NCBI GenBank assembly: GCA_023411225.1
Contig: JAEYPA010000031.1
Coordinates: forward strand, 1 to 27,215
Direction of reading: 5' to 3'
Source of the DNA: Bacillota bacterium
GTDB taxonomy: Bacteria; Bacillota; Clostridia; Lachnospirales; Lachnospiraceae
DNA: 27,215 nt
Of the stretch, positions 16,196 to 25,300 are shown in pieces. How positions within the stretch are numbered: the first letter of the stretch is position 1; the number at the start of each line of letters is the position of its first letter. The notes under the pieces were generated by a model. That model made no database searches. It was not told where the DNA came from and was given only the letters and a program-made list of their open reading frames with translations. A program made the position numbers and the translations under genes.

Positions 16196-16211
16196 ACCAC
16201 TAATATGTGGT
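16196..16211. promoter_or_regulatory. Candidate MocR operator
   Basis: Inverted repeat ACCAC (16196-16200) and GTGGT (16207-16211) with a 6-base spacer TAATAT. It overlaps the predicted start point of the regulator's own transcript and lies upstream of the EamA gene. The left arm reads ATACCAC, and ATACCA is the repeat I recall for GabR sites. Only one such copy is clear here. Confidence 0.4.
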
Positions 16212-16214
16212 TAC

Positions 16215-16243
16215 ATTATATCGTAACTAAATAATTAGCACAA
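16215..16243 (-). promoter_or_regulatory. Promoter of the MocR-type regulator gene
   Basis: Reverse strand: TTGTGC (16243-16238), 17-base spacer, consensus TATAAT (16220-16215). The start point is predicted near 16208, inside the ACCAC/GTGGT repeat. I could not place a convincing promoter for the EamA gene in the same gap; regulator-assisted transcription is possible. Confidence 0.55.
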
Positions 16244-16259
16244 GTAAGAAGGTATATTT

Positions 16260-17144
16260 ATGACAAATAAACCCAGTTTTCACCTTTATGCTATTGTAAC
16301 CATCTTTTTTTGGTCACTAGCTTATGTCTTAACACGGTTGACATTACAATACTTTTCAGCATTCTCACTGGGATTTCTCAGATATTTTATAGCCTCTTGT
16401 ACCCTAGTAATTGTTGCTATTGTAACAAAGATGAAACGCCCTCACAAATCAGATTTTCCTTGGCTTATTCTGTCTGGTAGTGTAGGATTCTTCTTCTACA
16501 TGATAGCTTTCAATCAAGGACAGGCTACTGTAACAGCATCAACTGGAAGTATTGTCATTGCTACGGTACCGGTAATCACTGCTCTTTTGGCCCGCTTTAT
16601 GTATAGAGAAAAATTAGAACCATTTCAATGGATAGCGACTCTAATTGAATTTACAGGTGTTGCCATTCTGACTTTAATGGATGGCATACTTTCTGTGAAT
16701 GCGGAGTTGATATGGCTTATTCTTGCAGCCTTGGCTCTGAGTATATATAACCTTCTTCAGCGAAGACTTACACAAACCTACTCCGCATTGCAGACCTCTA
16801 CATACAGTATTTTTTTTGGTACTTTACTGCTTACCATATTTGCCCCTACTGCTGTAAATGAAGTATCCTGTGTCCCACCAATCCAATATATTTATCTTGT
16901 AATCTTAGGGGTCTGCTCCAGTGCTATTGCCTATGTTGCCTGGGCTAAAGCGTTTTCCTTATCACGTCAGGCTTCACAGGTCACTAATTATATGTTTGTC
17001 ACACCTTTTTTGACAAGTATACTTGGATTTATTCTTGTTAGGGAAATACCAGACAGGGCAACATTTATGGGTGGTGGTATCATCCTTATTGGTGTTCTGA
17101 TTTTTAACTTTGGAGGGATAATATATGGCGTCAATCATCATTAG
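16260..17144 (+). CDS. EamA/DMT-family transporter
   Basis: Predicted inner-membrane transporter of the drug/metabolite superfamily, 294 residues, about ten transmembrane helices made of two EamA repeats. The first repeat starts FHLYAIVTIFFWSLAYVLTR and includes GFLRYFIAS and GQATVTASTGSIVIATVPVI. The second begins near ELIWLILAALALSIYNLLQR and ends FMGGGIILIGVLIFNFGG. Such proteins usually export amino acids, nucleosides or related metabolites; the substrate is not readable. AGAAGG lies 7 bases upstream. It is divergent from the MocR-type gene and overlaps the following GNAT gene by 20 bases, so the two are probably translated together. Confidence 0.92.
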   Translation: MTNKPSFHLYAIVTIFFWSLAYVLTRLTLQYFSAFSLGFLRYFIASCTLVIVAIVTKMKRPHKSDFPWLILSGSVGFFFYMIAFNQGQATVTASTGSIVIATVPVITALLARFMYREKLEPFQWIATLIEFTGVAILTLMDGILSVNAELIWLILAALALSIYNLLQRRLTQTYSALQTSTYSIFFGTLLLTIFAPTAVNEVSCVPPIQYIYLVILGVCSSAIAYVAWAKAFSLSRQASQVTNYMFVTPFLTSILGFILVREIPDRATFMGGGIILIGVLIFNFGGIIYGVNHH

Positions 17145-17613
17145 AGCAATTACGAAAGATGAGTTAGAGAATTGTGTTGTATTGATTCGTGAGAGTTTTA
17201 GTACTGTTGCCAAAGAATTTCACTTAACCCGAGAAAACTGTCCTACTAATGGAGCATTCATTGAAGGATCACATTTGAATTCCGATTGGAAGAACAATAA
17301 CCGAATGTATGGCTTATTTGAAGATTCAGTCATGCTTGGCTTTATGGAACTAAAGCTTAAAGCGTCTGATAGCTATGAGTTGGAAAAGCTGGCTGTCCAC
17401 CCTAGGTATCGACATCTTGGATATGGCGGATTACTCATAGACTGTGCAAAAAAATTAGCATCAGAGGCCCAAGTGCAGAAAATTACACTGGGTATGATTG
17501 AAGAAAATACTCGTTTGAAGGAGTGGTATAAAACTCATGGATTTATCCATACAGGAACAAAGAAGTTCGATCATCTCCCCTTCACAGTAGGTTTTATGGA
17601 GCTTATCTTATAA
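17125..17613 (+). CDS. GNAT-family N-acetyltransferase
   Basis: 162 residues, a single GNAT domain. The core is YELEKLAVHPRYRHLGYGG with the acetyl-CoA pyrophosphate loop R-x-x-G-Y-G-G, followed by ITLGMIEENTRLKEWYKTHG and a hydrophobic C-terminal strand (FTVGFMELIL). It starts inside the end of the EamA gene behind a GGAGGG site, which indicates translational coupling. An exporter and acetyltransferase pair under one MocR-type regulator suggests handling of one amine or amino-acid-like compound by acetylation and efflux; this is inference. Confidence 0.9.
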   Translation: MASIIIRAITKDELENCVVLIRESFSTVAKEFHLTRENCPTNGAFIEGSHLNSDWKNNNRMYGLFEDSVMLGFMELKLKASDSYELEKLAVHPRYRHLGYGGLLIDCAKKLASEAQVQKITLGMIEENTRLKEWYKTHGFIHTGTKKFDHLPFTVGFMELIL

Positions 17614-17625
17614 ACAAACATAATT

Positions 17626-17659
17626 CACCCCAAAAGTCGCTATATGGACCTTTGGGGTG
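17626..17659. terminator. Terminator between convergent GNAT and CBS genes
   Basis: CACCCCAAAAGTC (17626-17638) pairs with GACCTTTGGGGTG (17647-17659), loop 8 bases. One position is mismatched in + RNA and a G-U pair in - RNA, so the stem is stronger for the CBS gene's transcript. A T-rich tail (AATTATGTTTGTTT) follows on the reverse strand. Confidence 0.7.
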
Positions 17660-17674
17660 GCAATCATAATAGTA

Positions 17675-18085
17675 TTATTTCTTACTACAAATCTGTTTTT
17701 TCATATAGGCTAGAACATCTTTTCTCGTAACTATTCCGATGAAGCTTCCCTCATCATCTTCTACTGGTACAAAGTTCTGGTTCACAACCTTATCAAAGAG
17801 ATCTTCTACCTTTTCATTCACACGAACAACCTGATTATCTCTTCTTCTTGGTATCTCAATAATTTTAATACTCTCTAGTTCCTTTTCATTAGGAAAATCT
17901 TTGTGTTTCATATACCAAAGCAAATCTCCTTCTGTGATTGTACCAATATATCTACCTTCATTACTCAAAAGGGGAACAGCCGTATATCCGTGATACTCCA
18001 TCCCTTCTATCACTTGACGGAGAGAATCAGTCTCCACTACTTGGGCCACCTCTGCCTTAGGTGTTAAAAAAAATAATATGTTCAT
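17675..18085 (-). CDS. CBS-domain pair protein
   Basis: 136 residues made almost only of two CBS domains, a Bateman module that binds adenine nucleotides such as AMP, ATP or SAM. CBS1 covers about 10-60 (SLRQVIEGMEYHGYTAVPLL, then GRYIGTITEGDLLWYMK). CBS2 covers about 80-132 (VRVNEKVEDLFDKVVNQNFV, then GSFIGIVTRKDVLAYMKK). It begins MNILFFLTPKAEVAQV, typical of stand-alone clostridial CBS proteins. The frame extends to 18172, but ATG 18085 has AAGGA at 8-base spacing, and the extension runs into the terminator of the gene upstream. The partner protein is not evident nearby. Confidence 0.88.
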   Translation of the reverse strand: MNILFFLTPKAEVAQVVETDSLRQVIEGMEYHGYTAVPLLSNEGRYIGTITEGDLLWYMKHKDFPNEKELESIKIIEIPRRRDNQVVRVNEKVEDLFDKVVNQNFVPVEDDEGSFIGIVTRKDVLAYMKKQICSKK

Positions 18086-18137
18086 CTCATCAATCCTTCG
18101 TTCTTCTGTTAATCTATGTACAGTATAACATAAAATA

Positions 18138-18197
18138 GCACCAGAGGCTATGGAGAAATACATATAATACACTGTTATTTCACATAGGCTCTGGTGC
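18138..18197 (-). terminator. Terminator of the spore-protein gene
   Basis: Arms GCACCAGAGGCTATG (18138-18152) and CATAGGCTCTGGTGC (18183-18197) form a long stem with one central mismatch. AAAT/ATTT pairing continues inside it. On the transcribed strand the stem is followed by TATTTTATGTT. It lies 10 bases past the stop of the SspF-like gene, isolating that gene from the CBS gene. Confidence 0.8.
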
Positions 18198-18207
18198 CCT
18201 ACTACTA

Positions 18208-18420
18208 TTATCTAGCCTCATTAGACTGTTGTTTACTTTCTCGTTTCCTCTTGGTAATTAAACCACCGATTCTGCCAGTCTCTTTGGCATTTAAAGATTT
18301 CCATCCACTTTGTATCACCTTGTCATAAAGACCCAGTTCTTTGGCAATCTCATATTTTAAAAGTTCATCCGGTAGCAATTGTTCCGAAGAAACTAATCCT
18401 TTAGATTGATTCATGTTCAT
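18208..18420 (-). CDS. Alpha/beta-type small acid-soluble spore protein, SspF-like
   Basis: 70 residues. SASPs coat and protect DNA in the dormant spore and are degraded by the GPR protease at germination. The core KYEIAKELGLYDKV (22-35), followed by SGWKSLNAKETGRIGGLITK, matches the Bacillus SspF pattern I recall (KYELAKDLGFYDTV, then a GGW motif and A-R-D-A-G). YEIAKE resembles the GPR cleavage motif, with cutting expected between E24 and I25. The basic C-terminal tail (KRKRESKQQ) is unlike the longer tail of SspF. GGAAGG lies 7 bases before the start. It has its own terminator and a sporulation-type promoter candidate, so it is likely expressed in the forespore. It shows the organism forms endospores. 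Confidence 0.88.
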   Translation of the reverse strand: MNMNQSKGLVSSEQLLPDELLKYEIAKELGLYDKVIQSGWKSLNAKETGRIGGLITKRKRESKQQSNEAR

Positions 18421-18444
18421 AAGGGACCCTTCCTTTCTTAGTAG

Positions 18445-18474
18445 GAGTATACCCCTTATACCTGCTTTTAAACA
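18445..18474 (-). promoter_or_regulatory. Candidate forespore (sigma-G/F) promoter of the spore-protein gene
   Basis: Reverse strand: TGTTTA (18474-18469), 17-base spacer, TATACTC (18451-18445). The -10 shares ATACT with the sigma-G box CATACTA, and the -35 shares four of six bases with TGAATA/TGTATA. It lies about 25 bases before the spore-protein start. No vegetative promoter is apparent in this gap. Confidence 0.35.
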
Positions 18475-18522
18475 ATTATTTAGAATTCAATTTGTTTTTA
18501 ATGGATAACTCTTATCATATAC

Positions 18523-21500
18523 TCACAGTGGGATAGCCTGGTTTAGATGAAGGGAATAGATATAGACTTCCTTCACCTTCAGATGCAGTTGTCTTTCTAA
18601 AGCTTCCTTGTAGTAATATAGCTGAGTCTTATATCGTTTAACTAGCTGCTGTTCATTTACCACATAATCAGTCTTATAATCCCAAAGGATAATTTCATCT
18701 TCCTCAATGAGGAATGCATCAATAATTCCCTGTACCAGAATCATTTCCTCACTTTTATAACGTTCATGAATACTAAAAGCAGGTTGCCCCATCACAAACT
18801 GTTGCTCTCTGTAAAGTTCATTTCTCATCTGCGCCTTTGCCGCTTGTCTACCCAGTGGAGATAGTAAGAAATGAAGCAATTTCTCAGACTGTAAGATCTT
18901 AAGATCCTCAGTTGACAATGCACCCTTCTCTACCAGGGAGGCAAGTTGTAACTCTAAGGTCTCTTTATCCATAACTGCCACAAAATCTAGGATCTCCAGA
19001 ACATGGTGATATAAAGTTCCCACTTCGTTAGCTGCCATTTTATGTCCTTCTTCCTGCTCATCCTGCTTCATAAAGGCAGGTAAGGTTGGAATAAAACCTT
19101 CCTCAGGAAGTTCCTTAAGCTCTAGTGGTACTATCGACACACTCTCCTCTTCCTCTGTCTCTTGGCTTAGCTTCTTAAGTTCACTTACAGTAACCTTTCC
19201 TGCAATCTTCGTATCCTCCTCATAAGGATAGGAAAATGCCAGTTTTTCCTCCAACAGCTTCCTTATCTTGCTGTCATACACCTGACTGGTATCAAAGTTT
19301 TGAAGAGTTTCTTTTGTAAGATTTCTAGTGATACTCTCCATAACTTCCTGCTTAACCAAGCACATAACATCCACAAAGGATACCTGGATTGGTACCTCCT
19401 CCAACAGAGTTTGGTTACTTTTTCTAAGCTTCCCAGCAAGTTCTATTTGCTCCGGATTCTGACTATAATCATAAAGAATCTCGTCTATTGCCAGATAAAG
19501 AGCCGGGTGAGCTTTCAAAGCCTCCTCCACCCAATCTAGATAAGACTGGGCACCTGTCAGCGTTTCAAAACTTAAGATTTTTTGATCGGGGGTATATCTA
19601 TGAAGCTCATGTAACTTGTTCTCCAATTTCTTCTGGTATCCAGTAAGAATCAATTTTTCCTTAGCACGAGTTAATGCTACATACAGAACACGAAGTTCCT
19701 CAGCCTCATTTTCCAGTATAATACTTCTTGCAATGATTTTCTTAATCAAGGTTGGAGACTTAATACGAAGTTTGGTATCAATACATTCTGGTCCCAAACC
19801 ATAGTCTGCATGTAGAACCACCTTACTGTTGGCGTCCTGATTATTCCAATGTTTCCCCATTCCGGACACAAACACCACTGGAAACTCCAGTCCCTTACTT
19901 TTGTGAATGGTCATAATACGGACAGCATTGCCATACTCATTATCCGTAGAAGCCTCACCCTTATCAATCTCATATTTGTGAAGTTTCTCAATATATCTGT
20001 TAAAATCAAATAATCCGGAGTAACTGCTTGATTCAAATTCCACTGCCTGGCTAATCAGCATTTCTACATTGGCTACTCGCCGTTCTCCTGCTGGCATTGC
20101 CTGAATGAAATAATAATAGTTGGTGTCCTCTACAATATCTTGGATCAACTCATAGATGGTGGTGTGATTCAGTTGCTTTCGAAACCGATGAAAGAACTCC
20201 ATAAAATGCAGAAGTTTCCTTTTTACAGTTTCCTCTTCTCCCGTTTCACTATAAGCTACTACATTATCAAATAACTCCTGTGTCTTGCCACCGATACGAA
20301 TTAAAGCAAGTTCTTCACTGGTTAGTCCGAAGATAGGACTGTGTAAAACTGCTGCCAACGGAATCTCCTGTCTTGGATTATCTAACACTTTTAACAGATT
20401 TAAGATCGTACGAATCTCCATGGTACTATAATACCCGGACTGAGTGTCTGCATAAGCATTGATTCCCTCCGCTAACAGCACATCTACAAATACCTCTGCC
20501 CAACCTGATACACTTCGAAATAAGATAACAATATCCGATAATCTCACTGGCCTTAAAACTGGTTGTCCCTGTTCATCTACCTCATTTCCCTGAATTAGTA
20601 AGCCTTTCTCAGGATCTATAAGCTCTTTAATTCTTTTAGCTACCGCCTTTGCCTCTAATTCCTTCTTTGTAAACTCCGTTAAAGGAGAATCATCATCAGC
20701 ACTAATCTCCTCCACGACATCATCTGTTTGCTCTTCCTTCTTCCCTAACTGTGTCTCTATCAATTGCTGATCTTCCTTAGTTATCTGACTAATCTCCCCT
20801 ATCACCATAAGTTCCATAGAGGTAGAGGTTCTTTCTCCCTTAGGATACTTGGCACCTACATAAAGAGCCGCCTCCTTATCATAGGTTATACCTCCTAGTC
20901 GTTCCTGCATGATTTGTTCAAAAATGAAGTTTACAGGATCTAATACCTCTTTTCGGCTTCTAAAGTTTTTATGAAGATTAATTTTTTGATACTTTGAATC
21001 CATTAGGGTATAATCTCGGTATTTTTCCATGAACAGCTCCGGCCTTGCCATACGGAATTTATAAATACTTTGCTTAACATCCCCAACCATAAACACATTA
21101 GGTTCTAAAAGACGTTCCTTAGAGATACTAGTAAGCAGAGTTTCCTGAACATAATTACTATCCTGATACTCATCAATCAGAATTTCATCATAATACTCCA
21201 TAAGCTCTATAGCCACTGCAGAAGGAATAATTTCTCCCGTTTCCTGATCTTTAGACACTAAGATATTAAGAGCATAATGCTCCATATCGCTAAAATCTAT
21301 GATTCCTTTCTCTTCCTTTTTCTTTCTATACTCTTTGGAGAATTCTATGGTCAGATGAATCAAGGCTTCCATACTGATTCTGGTCTTTTGAATGTCTAGA
21401 AGCATTCCATCCGGACTTTGGAAAAAGAATTGTCCCATAAGGCCCTGAATTGCTTTTTTTATTCGTTCTCTCGTATTTTTTACAAATTCTCGTTTATCGA

Positions 21501-22377
21501 CAGACACTGCACTATCCCTTTTTCCCGACAACCTGGCAAAGTATAGTGTCGCAAATTGATTATAATACTCCTGATAAGAGGTAGACTTTTGAATCTTTGT
21601 TATCATATCCTTTTCTTCCTGTAATATATCTAGATACATATAAGGGCCATCTGACTCCTCACAGATAGCGATTAGTTCTTCCATTCTTTCAGAATAATCC
21701 TTTAACATAAGCTCCAGGTAATAAAGCAACTGTTTCATCCAGTCCGTTTGCTCCATTTCCTCTAAGGTCTGAACACAAAAGGAATTAAGATTCTGTTTAA
21801 GCCATTCCTCTGGCCATGGGTAGCTAACGGAAAAATTATAAAGCCTAACTATCAGATTCTCGATGCCACTATCCGACTTCCCTGTAGCGTAGCATTCAAT
21901 CAGCTCTACAAAATTCTCCGGCAATTCCTCATAATACCGCTCTAAAAGCTCACTCATGACATCTGCCATTAACAATTCCAACTCTCCTTCGGTTCCTACC
22001 CGAAATGAGGGATCTATATCAATGGTATTAAAATAGTTACGCACGATATACTGACAAAATGCATCAATGGTCATAATCTGAGCAGTAGGAATCAGGGCAA
22101 TTTGCTTTTGTAATCTCTTATTATCAGGTTCCTCCTGTAAGCGTTCATCGAGTGCCTTAAGGATACGCTCCTTCATCTCACTTGCAGCGGCCTTAGTAAA
22201 GGTCACAATTAGTAAATGGTCCACATCCACTGGATGTTCCTCGTCTGTTATCATGGTAATAATACGCTGTACTAACACAGCTGTCTTACCAGAACCGGCT
22301 GCTGCAGACACCAGGATATTGCGGTTTCTTAAATGAATGACCTGCTCCTGCTCTTTGGTCCAATTAACTTTCCCCAT
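18523..22377 (-). CDS. addA: ATP-dependent helicase/nuclease subunit A
   Basis: Helicase-nuclease subunit of AddAB, the Firmicute counterpart of RecBCD, which resects double-strand ends for RecA. 1284 residues. UvrD-type helicase motifs in order: Walker A AAAGSGKT (25-32, K31), Walker B ILIDEYQDSN, GDVKQSIYKFRMARPELF, NFRSRKEVL, RIMTIHKSKGLEFPVVF and LYVALTRAKEKLIL. The C-terminal RecB nuclease has GIIDAFLIEEDEIILWDYKTD (key D1233 and K1235) and QLYYYKEAL. ATG 22377, with GGGAGG 8 bases upstream, is preferred over the in-frame ATG at 22401. It overlaps the addB end by 14 bases, so translation is coupled. Motifs and length are complete. Confidence 0.97.
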   Translation of the reverse strand: MGKVNWTKEQEQVIHLRNRNILVSAAAGSGKTAVLVQRIITMITDEEHPVDVDHLLIVTFTKAAASEMKERILKALDERLQEEPDNKRLQKQIALIPTAQIMTIDAFCQYIVRNYFNTIDIDPSFRVGTEGELELLMADVMSELLERYYEELPENFVELIECYATGKSDSGIENLIVRLYNFSVSYPWPEEWLKQNLNSFCVQTLEEMEQTDWMKQLLYYLELMLKDYSERMEELIAICEESDGPYMYLDILQEEKDMITKIQKSTSYQEYYNQFATLYFARLSGKRDSAVSVDKREFVKNTRERIKKAIQGLMGQFFFQSPDGMLLDIQKTRISMEALIHLTIEFSKEYRKKKEEKGIIDFSDMEHYALNILVSKDQETGEIIPSAVAIELMEYYDEILIDEYQDSNYVQETLLTSISKERLLEPNVFMVGDVKQSIYKFRMARPELFMEKYRDYTLMDSKYQKINLHKNFRSRKEVLDPVNFIFEQIMQERLGGITYDKEAALYVGAKYPKGERTSTSMELMVIGEISQITKEDQQLIETQLGKKEEQTDDVVEEISADDDSPLTEFTKKELEAKAVAKRIKELIDPEKGLLIQGNEVDEQGQPVLRPVRLSDIVILFRSVSGWAEVFVDVLLAEGINAYADTQSGYYSTMEIRTILNLLKVLDNPRQEIPLAAVLHSPIFGLTSEELALIRIGGKTQELFDNVVAYSETGEEETVKRKLLHFMEFFHRFRKQLNHTTIYELIQDIVEDTNYYYFIQAMPAGERRVANVEMLISQAVEFESSSYSGLFDFNRYIEKLHKYEIDKGEASTDNEYGNAVRIMTIHKSKGLEFPVVFVSGMGKHWNNQDANSKVVLHADYGLGPECIDTKLRIKSPTLIKKIIARSIILENEAEELRVLYVALTRAKEKLILTGYQKKLENKLHELHRYTPDQKILSFETLTGAQSYLDWVEEALKAHPALYLAIDEILYDYSQNPEQIELAGKLRKSNQTLLEEVPIQVSFVDVMCLVKQEVMESITRNLTKETLQNFDTSQVYDSKIRKLLEEKLAFSYPYEEDTKIAGKVTVSELKKLSQETEEEESVSIVPLELKELPEEGFIPTLPAFMKQDEQEEGHKMAANEVGTLYHHVLEILDFVAVMDKETLELQLASLVEKGALSTEDLKILQSEKLLHFLLSPLGRQAAKAQMRNELYREQQFVMGQPAFSIHERYKSEEMILVQGIIDAFLIEEDEIILWDYKTDYVVNEQQLVKRYKTQLYYYKEALERQLHLKVKEVYIYSLHLNQAIPL

Positions 22378-25300
22378 TGTCCTGGCCTCCCTTCGTCTCA
22401 TCTACGTTATCTTCCTCTTTATCCTTCCCGTCATCTTCCCGAAATAGGTTCCAGACCTCCTCAGCATCCTTTTTAAGAATACGCCTATATTTACTTCCCG
22501 GAAGCTTTACATCAAAGCCACAGACACTTCCATATTCGCAGTAATCACAAGCTGTAGCATTACCCATTTTGTAAGGATCCAATTCTACTCTTCCCTCTAC
22601 CATCTCATTACCAAACTGTCTTACCTTGTTCATGGCAAATTGACACATCTGATTTAATGACGCTTTTGATACTGTCTTAGATGCCTTACTAAAATCTCCA
22701 TTAGCTTTTGTCCCCACCTGTATCACAATAGAGGAGGTCCCTGGCTTTAACGGCTCATCCTCATCTATAAAGTTATGATCCATAGCCTTAATTACCTTTG
22801 CATCCTGATTAACAAACCCTTTTAAACGAAGTTTATCCAACATCTGAAGCTCCACTTCCTCTTTAGAGCCTTTCTTCTCTACAATTGGATCATCAATATT
22901 ATAGTAGAAGATCCCCGCTGGAATGACAATTTTCTCAGGATTCTGCTTTTCACCGATTTCCATGGCAACCTTGAGGTACACCACAAGTTGCAGTTGAAGT
23001 CCATAGTACACTTTCGATAGGTCAAGACTGGTATTTCCTGACTTATAATCCACAATTCTAAGGTACTGTTCTTTTTCTGTTTCAGCCACATCAAGCCTGT
23101 CAATCTGTCCCCTCAGGTTCATAACCGAACCATCCCTAAGGTCCACGTTGACAGAGTTTAGATGATCCATTCTGGAAAACTGAAGTTCAAAACCTTGCGG
23201 TATAAAATCACCACATTTTACCTGCTCGCATAACGCCCAGACAGTGCGCTTCGTAATTCTCTCCACTCGCTTAATCAGATATTCATAGCGTTTAGAACTA
23301 TATAAAATCTGATTATTATAGTCCTTTGTTACCTCCTCAACTGCCTCCAGGGTATACTTCTCTTGAATCTCTATAGGTACATCTTTCCATGAATAGGTGC
23401 TATCATGAAGCTTTTTGGCAAAGAGTTCCATGGAGCTATGGAACAGGTTTCCGATATCTGGCATCTCTAACTCATAAGTAACTCTCTCACTTAGCTCTAA
23501 ACCGTATTTTAGAAAATGAGCGTAGGCGCAAGCAGCATATTTCTCTAACCTAGTGACACTATTGGTTAAGGTTTCTCCATACAATGCTTTCGCTACTGCC
23601 TTATTTAGACTAAGCTCTTGTTTCTCATAGCAGGCGCCCTCTAAAAGAAACTGTAACAGTTCCTCATACTCCTCTTGTCTCTTATACCAGCTGAATAACT
23701 CCGACCACAATGCCGGCATCATTTCATGATACTCCCGTAAGCCGTGAATCATGTACGCAAGACCTTTGTCCGCTCCTAATACCGACTGTATACAATCCTC
23801 ATAGGTATGAAGACTAATGTCCTCTGTAATAAGCTTTGGAAATACCTGCAGTACTTTAGAAATTAGATAGGACTGCCTGATGGCCTTTCCATTGTTAGTT
23901 CCACTACTACCTACCTTGCTGTACATGATATACAGCTTTTTTCTTGGTTTCGTAAGATTCAGATACAGATAGAATTGCTCCGTATAACTATTCTGCCTTC
24001 TAGTTGGTGCCATAATGACATCCTTATCTGCCAAAAGATTTCGTTCCATATCGGTCACTATACCACCCTGTCCATTGACCTTTGGAATGATACCATCATT
24101 TACTCCTAGCAAAAACAAGGCTTTGATATCCTTTAAACGAGTACGTTCAATATCTCCTATGACTACCTGGTCAATTCCCGGAGGAATCAAACCAACCTTG
24201 GCCTCAGAAAGACCACTTTCTAAAAGCTCCTTGAACTCCCTACAACTTACCTGTTCATCTCCAAGAAGCTCCACTAATTTATCAAACAACTCCATAACAA
24301 TACCATAGATCTGCTTATATTCTTTGGCAAGTAAAGGCTCGTGGTTTGTAGTAAAATACGCCTCATACGCCTTTATTTTCTGCTCCACCTGATTATCCAC
24401 TAAGAATCCATACAATCCTCGTGTCATATCCTCAATGGATGCCTCTCCATCCTTCACGCACAGTCCTAAAGGAGTAAGCATTGTTACGATTCTTTCACGA
24501 AGAACATTCAGTTCCTCAAGATTTAACTCTCCCTTGCCTCGATACTTTCTTTTCCATTCCTTCCCCCAGGCATTCTTCCCACGAATTCCTACAGCAAGAA
24601 CGTAATTTTCCAGTACATCTACTTGTTCCTTATCGATATCAATCAAATCATTACGAAGAAGTCTGAAAACACTTTCATAGGTATAGTCTGTATAATAGAT
24701 TTCCAGTACCGAGTGTACCAATTTAACTAGGGGATTAGCCAATACATCCTTTTTCAAATCCAAGAAACAAGGAATCTTTACCTTCTCACATTCCTTCAGA
24801 AGCTTAGTTCCATAGGTAGCCAAATCCCCTGTTACCACTGCTATATCCTTGTAGCGATATCCCTCCTCCTGAATCAAACGCATAATCTCCTTGATTGTGT
24901 AATCAACCTCTCCATCTGCATCGGTAGCGGAAAGAAGGCGAATATCCTTCATTTCCCCCTGATATGCCTGATAAGGATATCTAAAAAGATTATGCTCTAA
25001 GGCTGCAAGTTCCTTTGACTGACGAAAACGGTATGGCACTAGGTCCTTGCCCACATAATAGTGAGGTTCTACCTTAACCTGTACCTCCTCAGCTAATTCA
25101 GTAAGCTTGGCTATAGTTTTCTTACTCATATGGAACAACTGGAATTCTTCCCCTATATCCTCTAGACTTTCTCTGCTATCAATGGTTACTGTAACAAGTA
25201 CCTTTTTAGCAATTACCATCAGCTTCTGCATCAGCTTATACTGAATCGGAGTAAAACCGGTAAAGCCATCAAAACAGATAATAGAATTGGCAAGCATATT

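Noticed and set aside
18086..18172. N-terminal extension of the CBS protein
   Set aside because: It overlaps the terminator stem of the spore-protein gene and lacks a ribosome site, whereas ATG 18085 has one.
24015..24666. + strand open frames within addB
   Set aside because: They mirror the codon pattern of addB, which is complete and conserved; no independent support.
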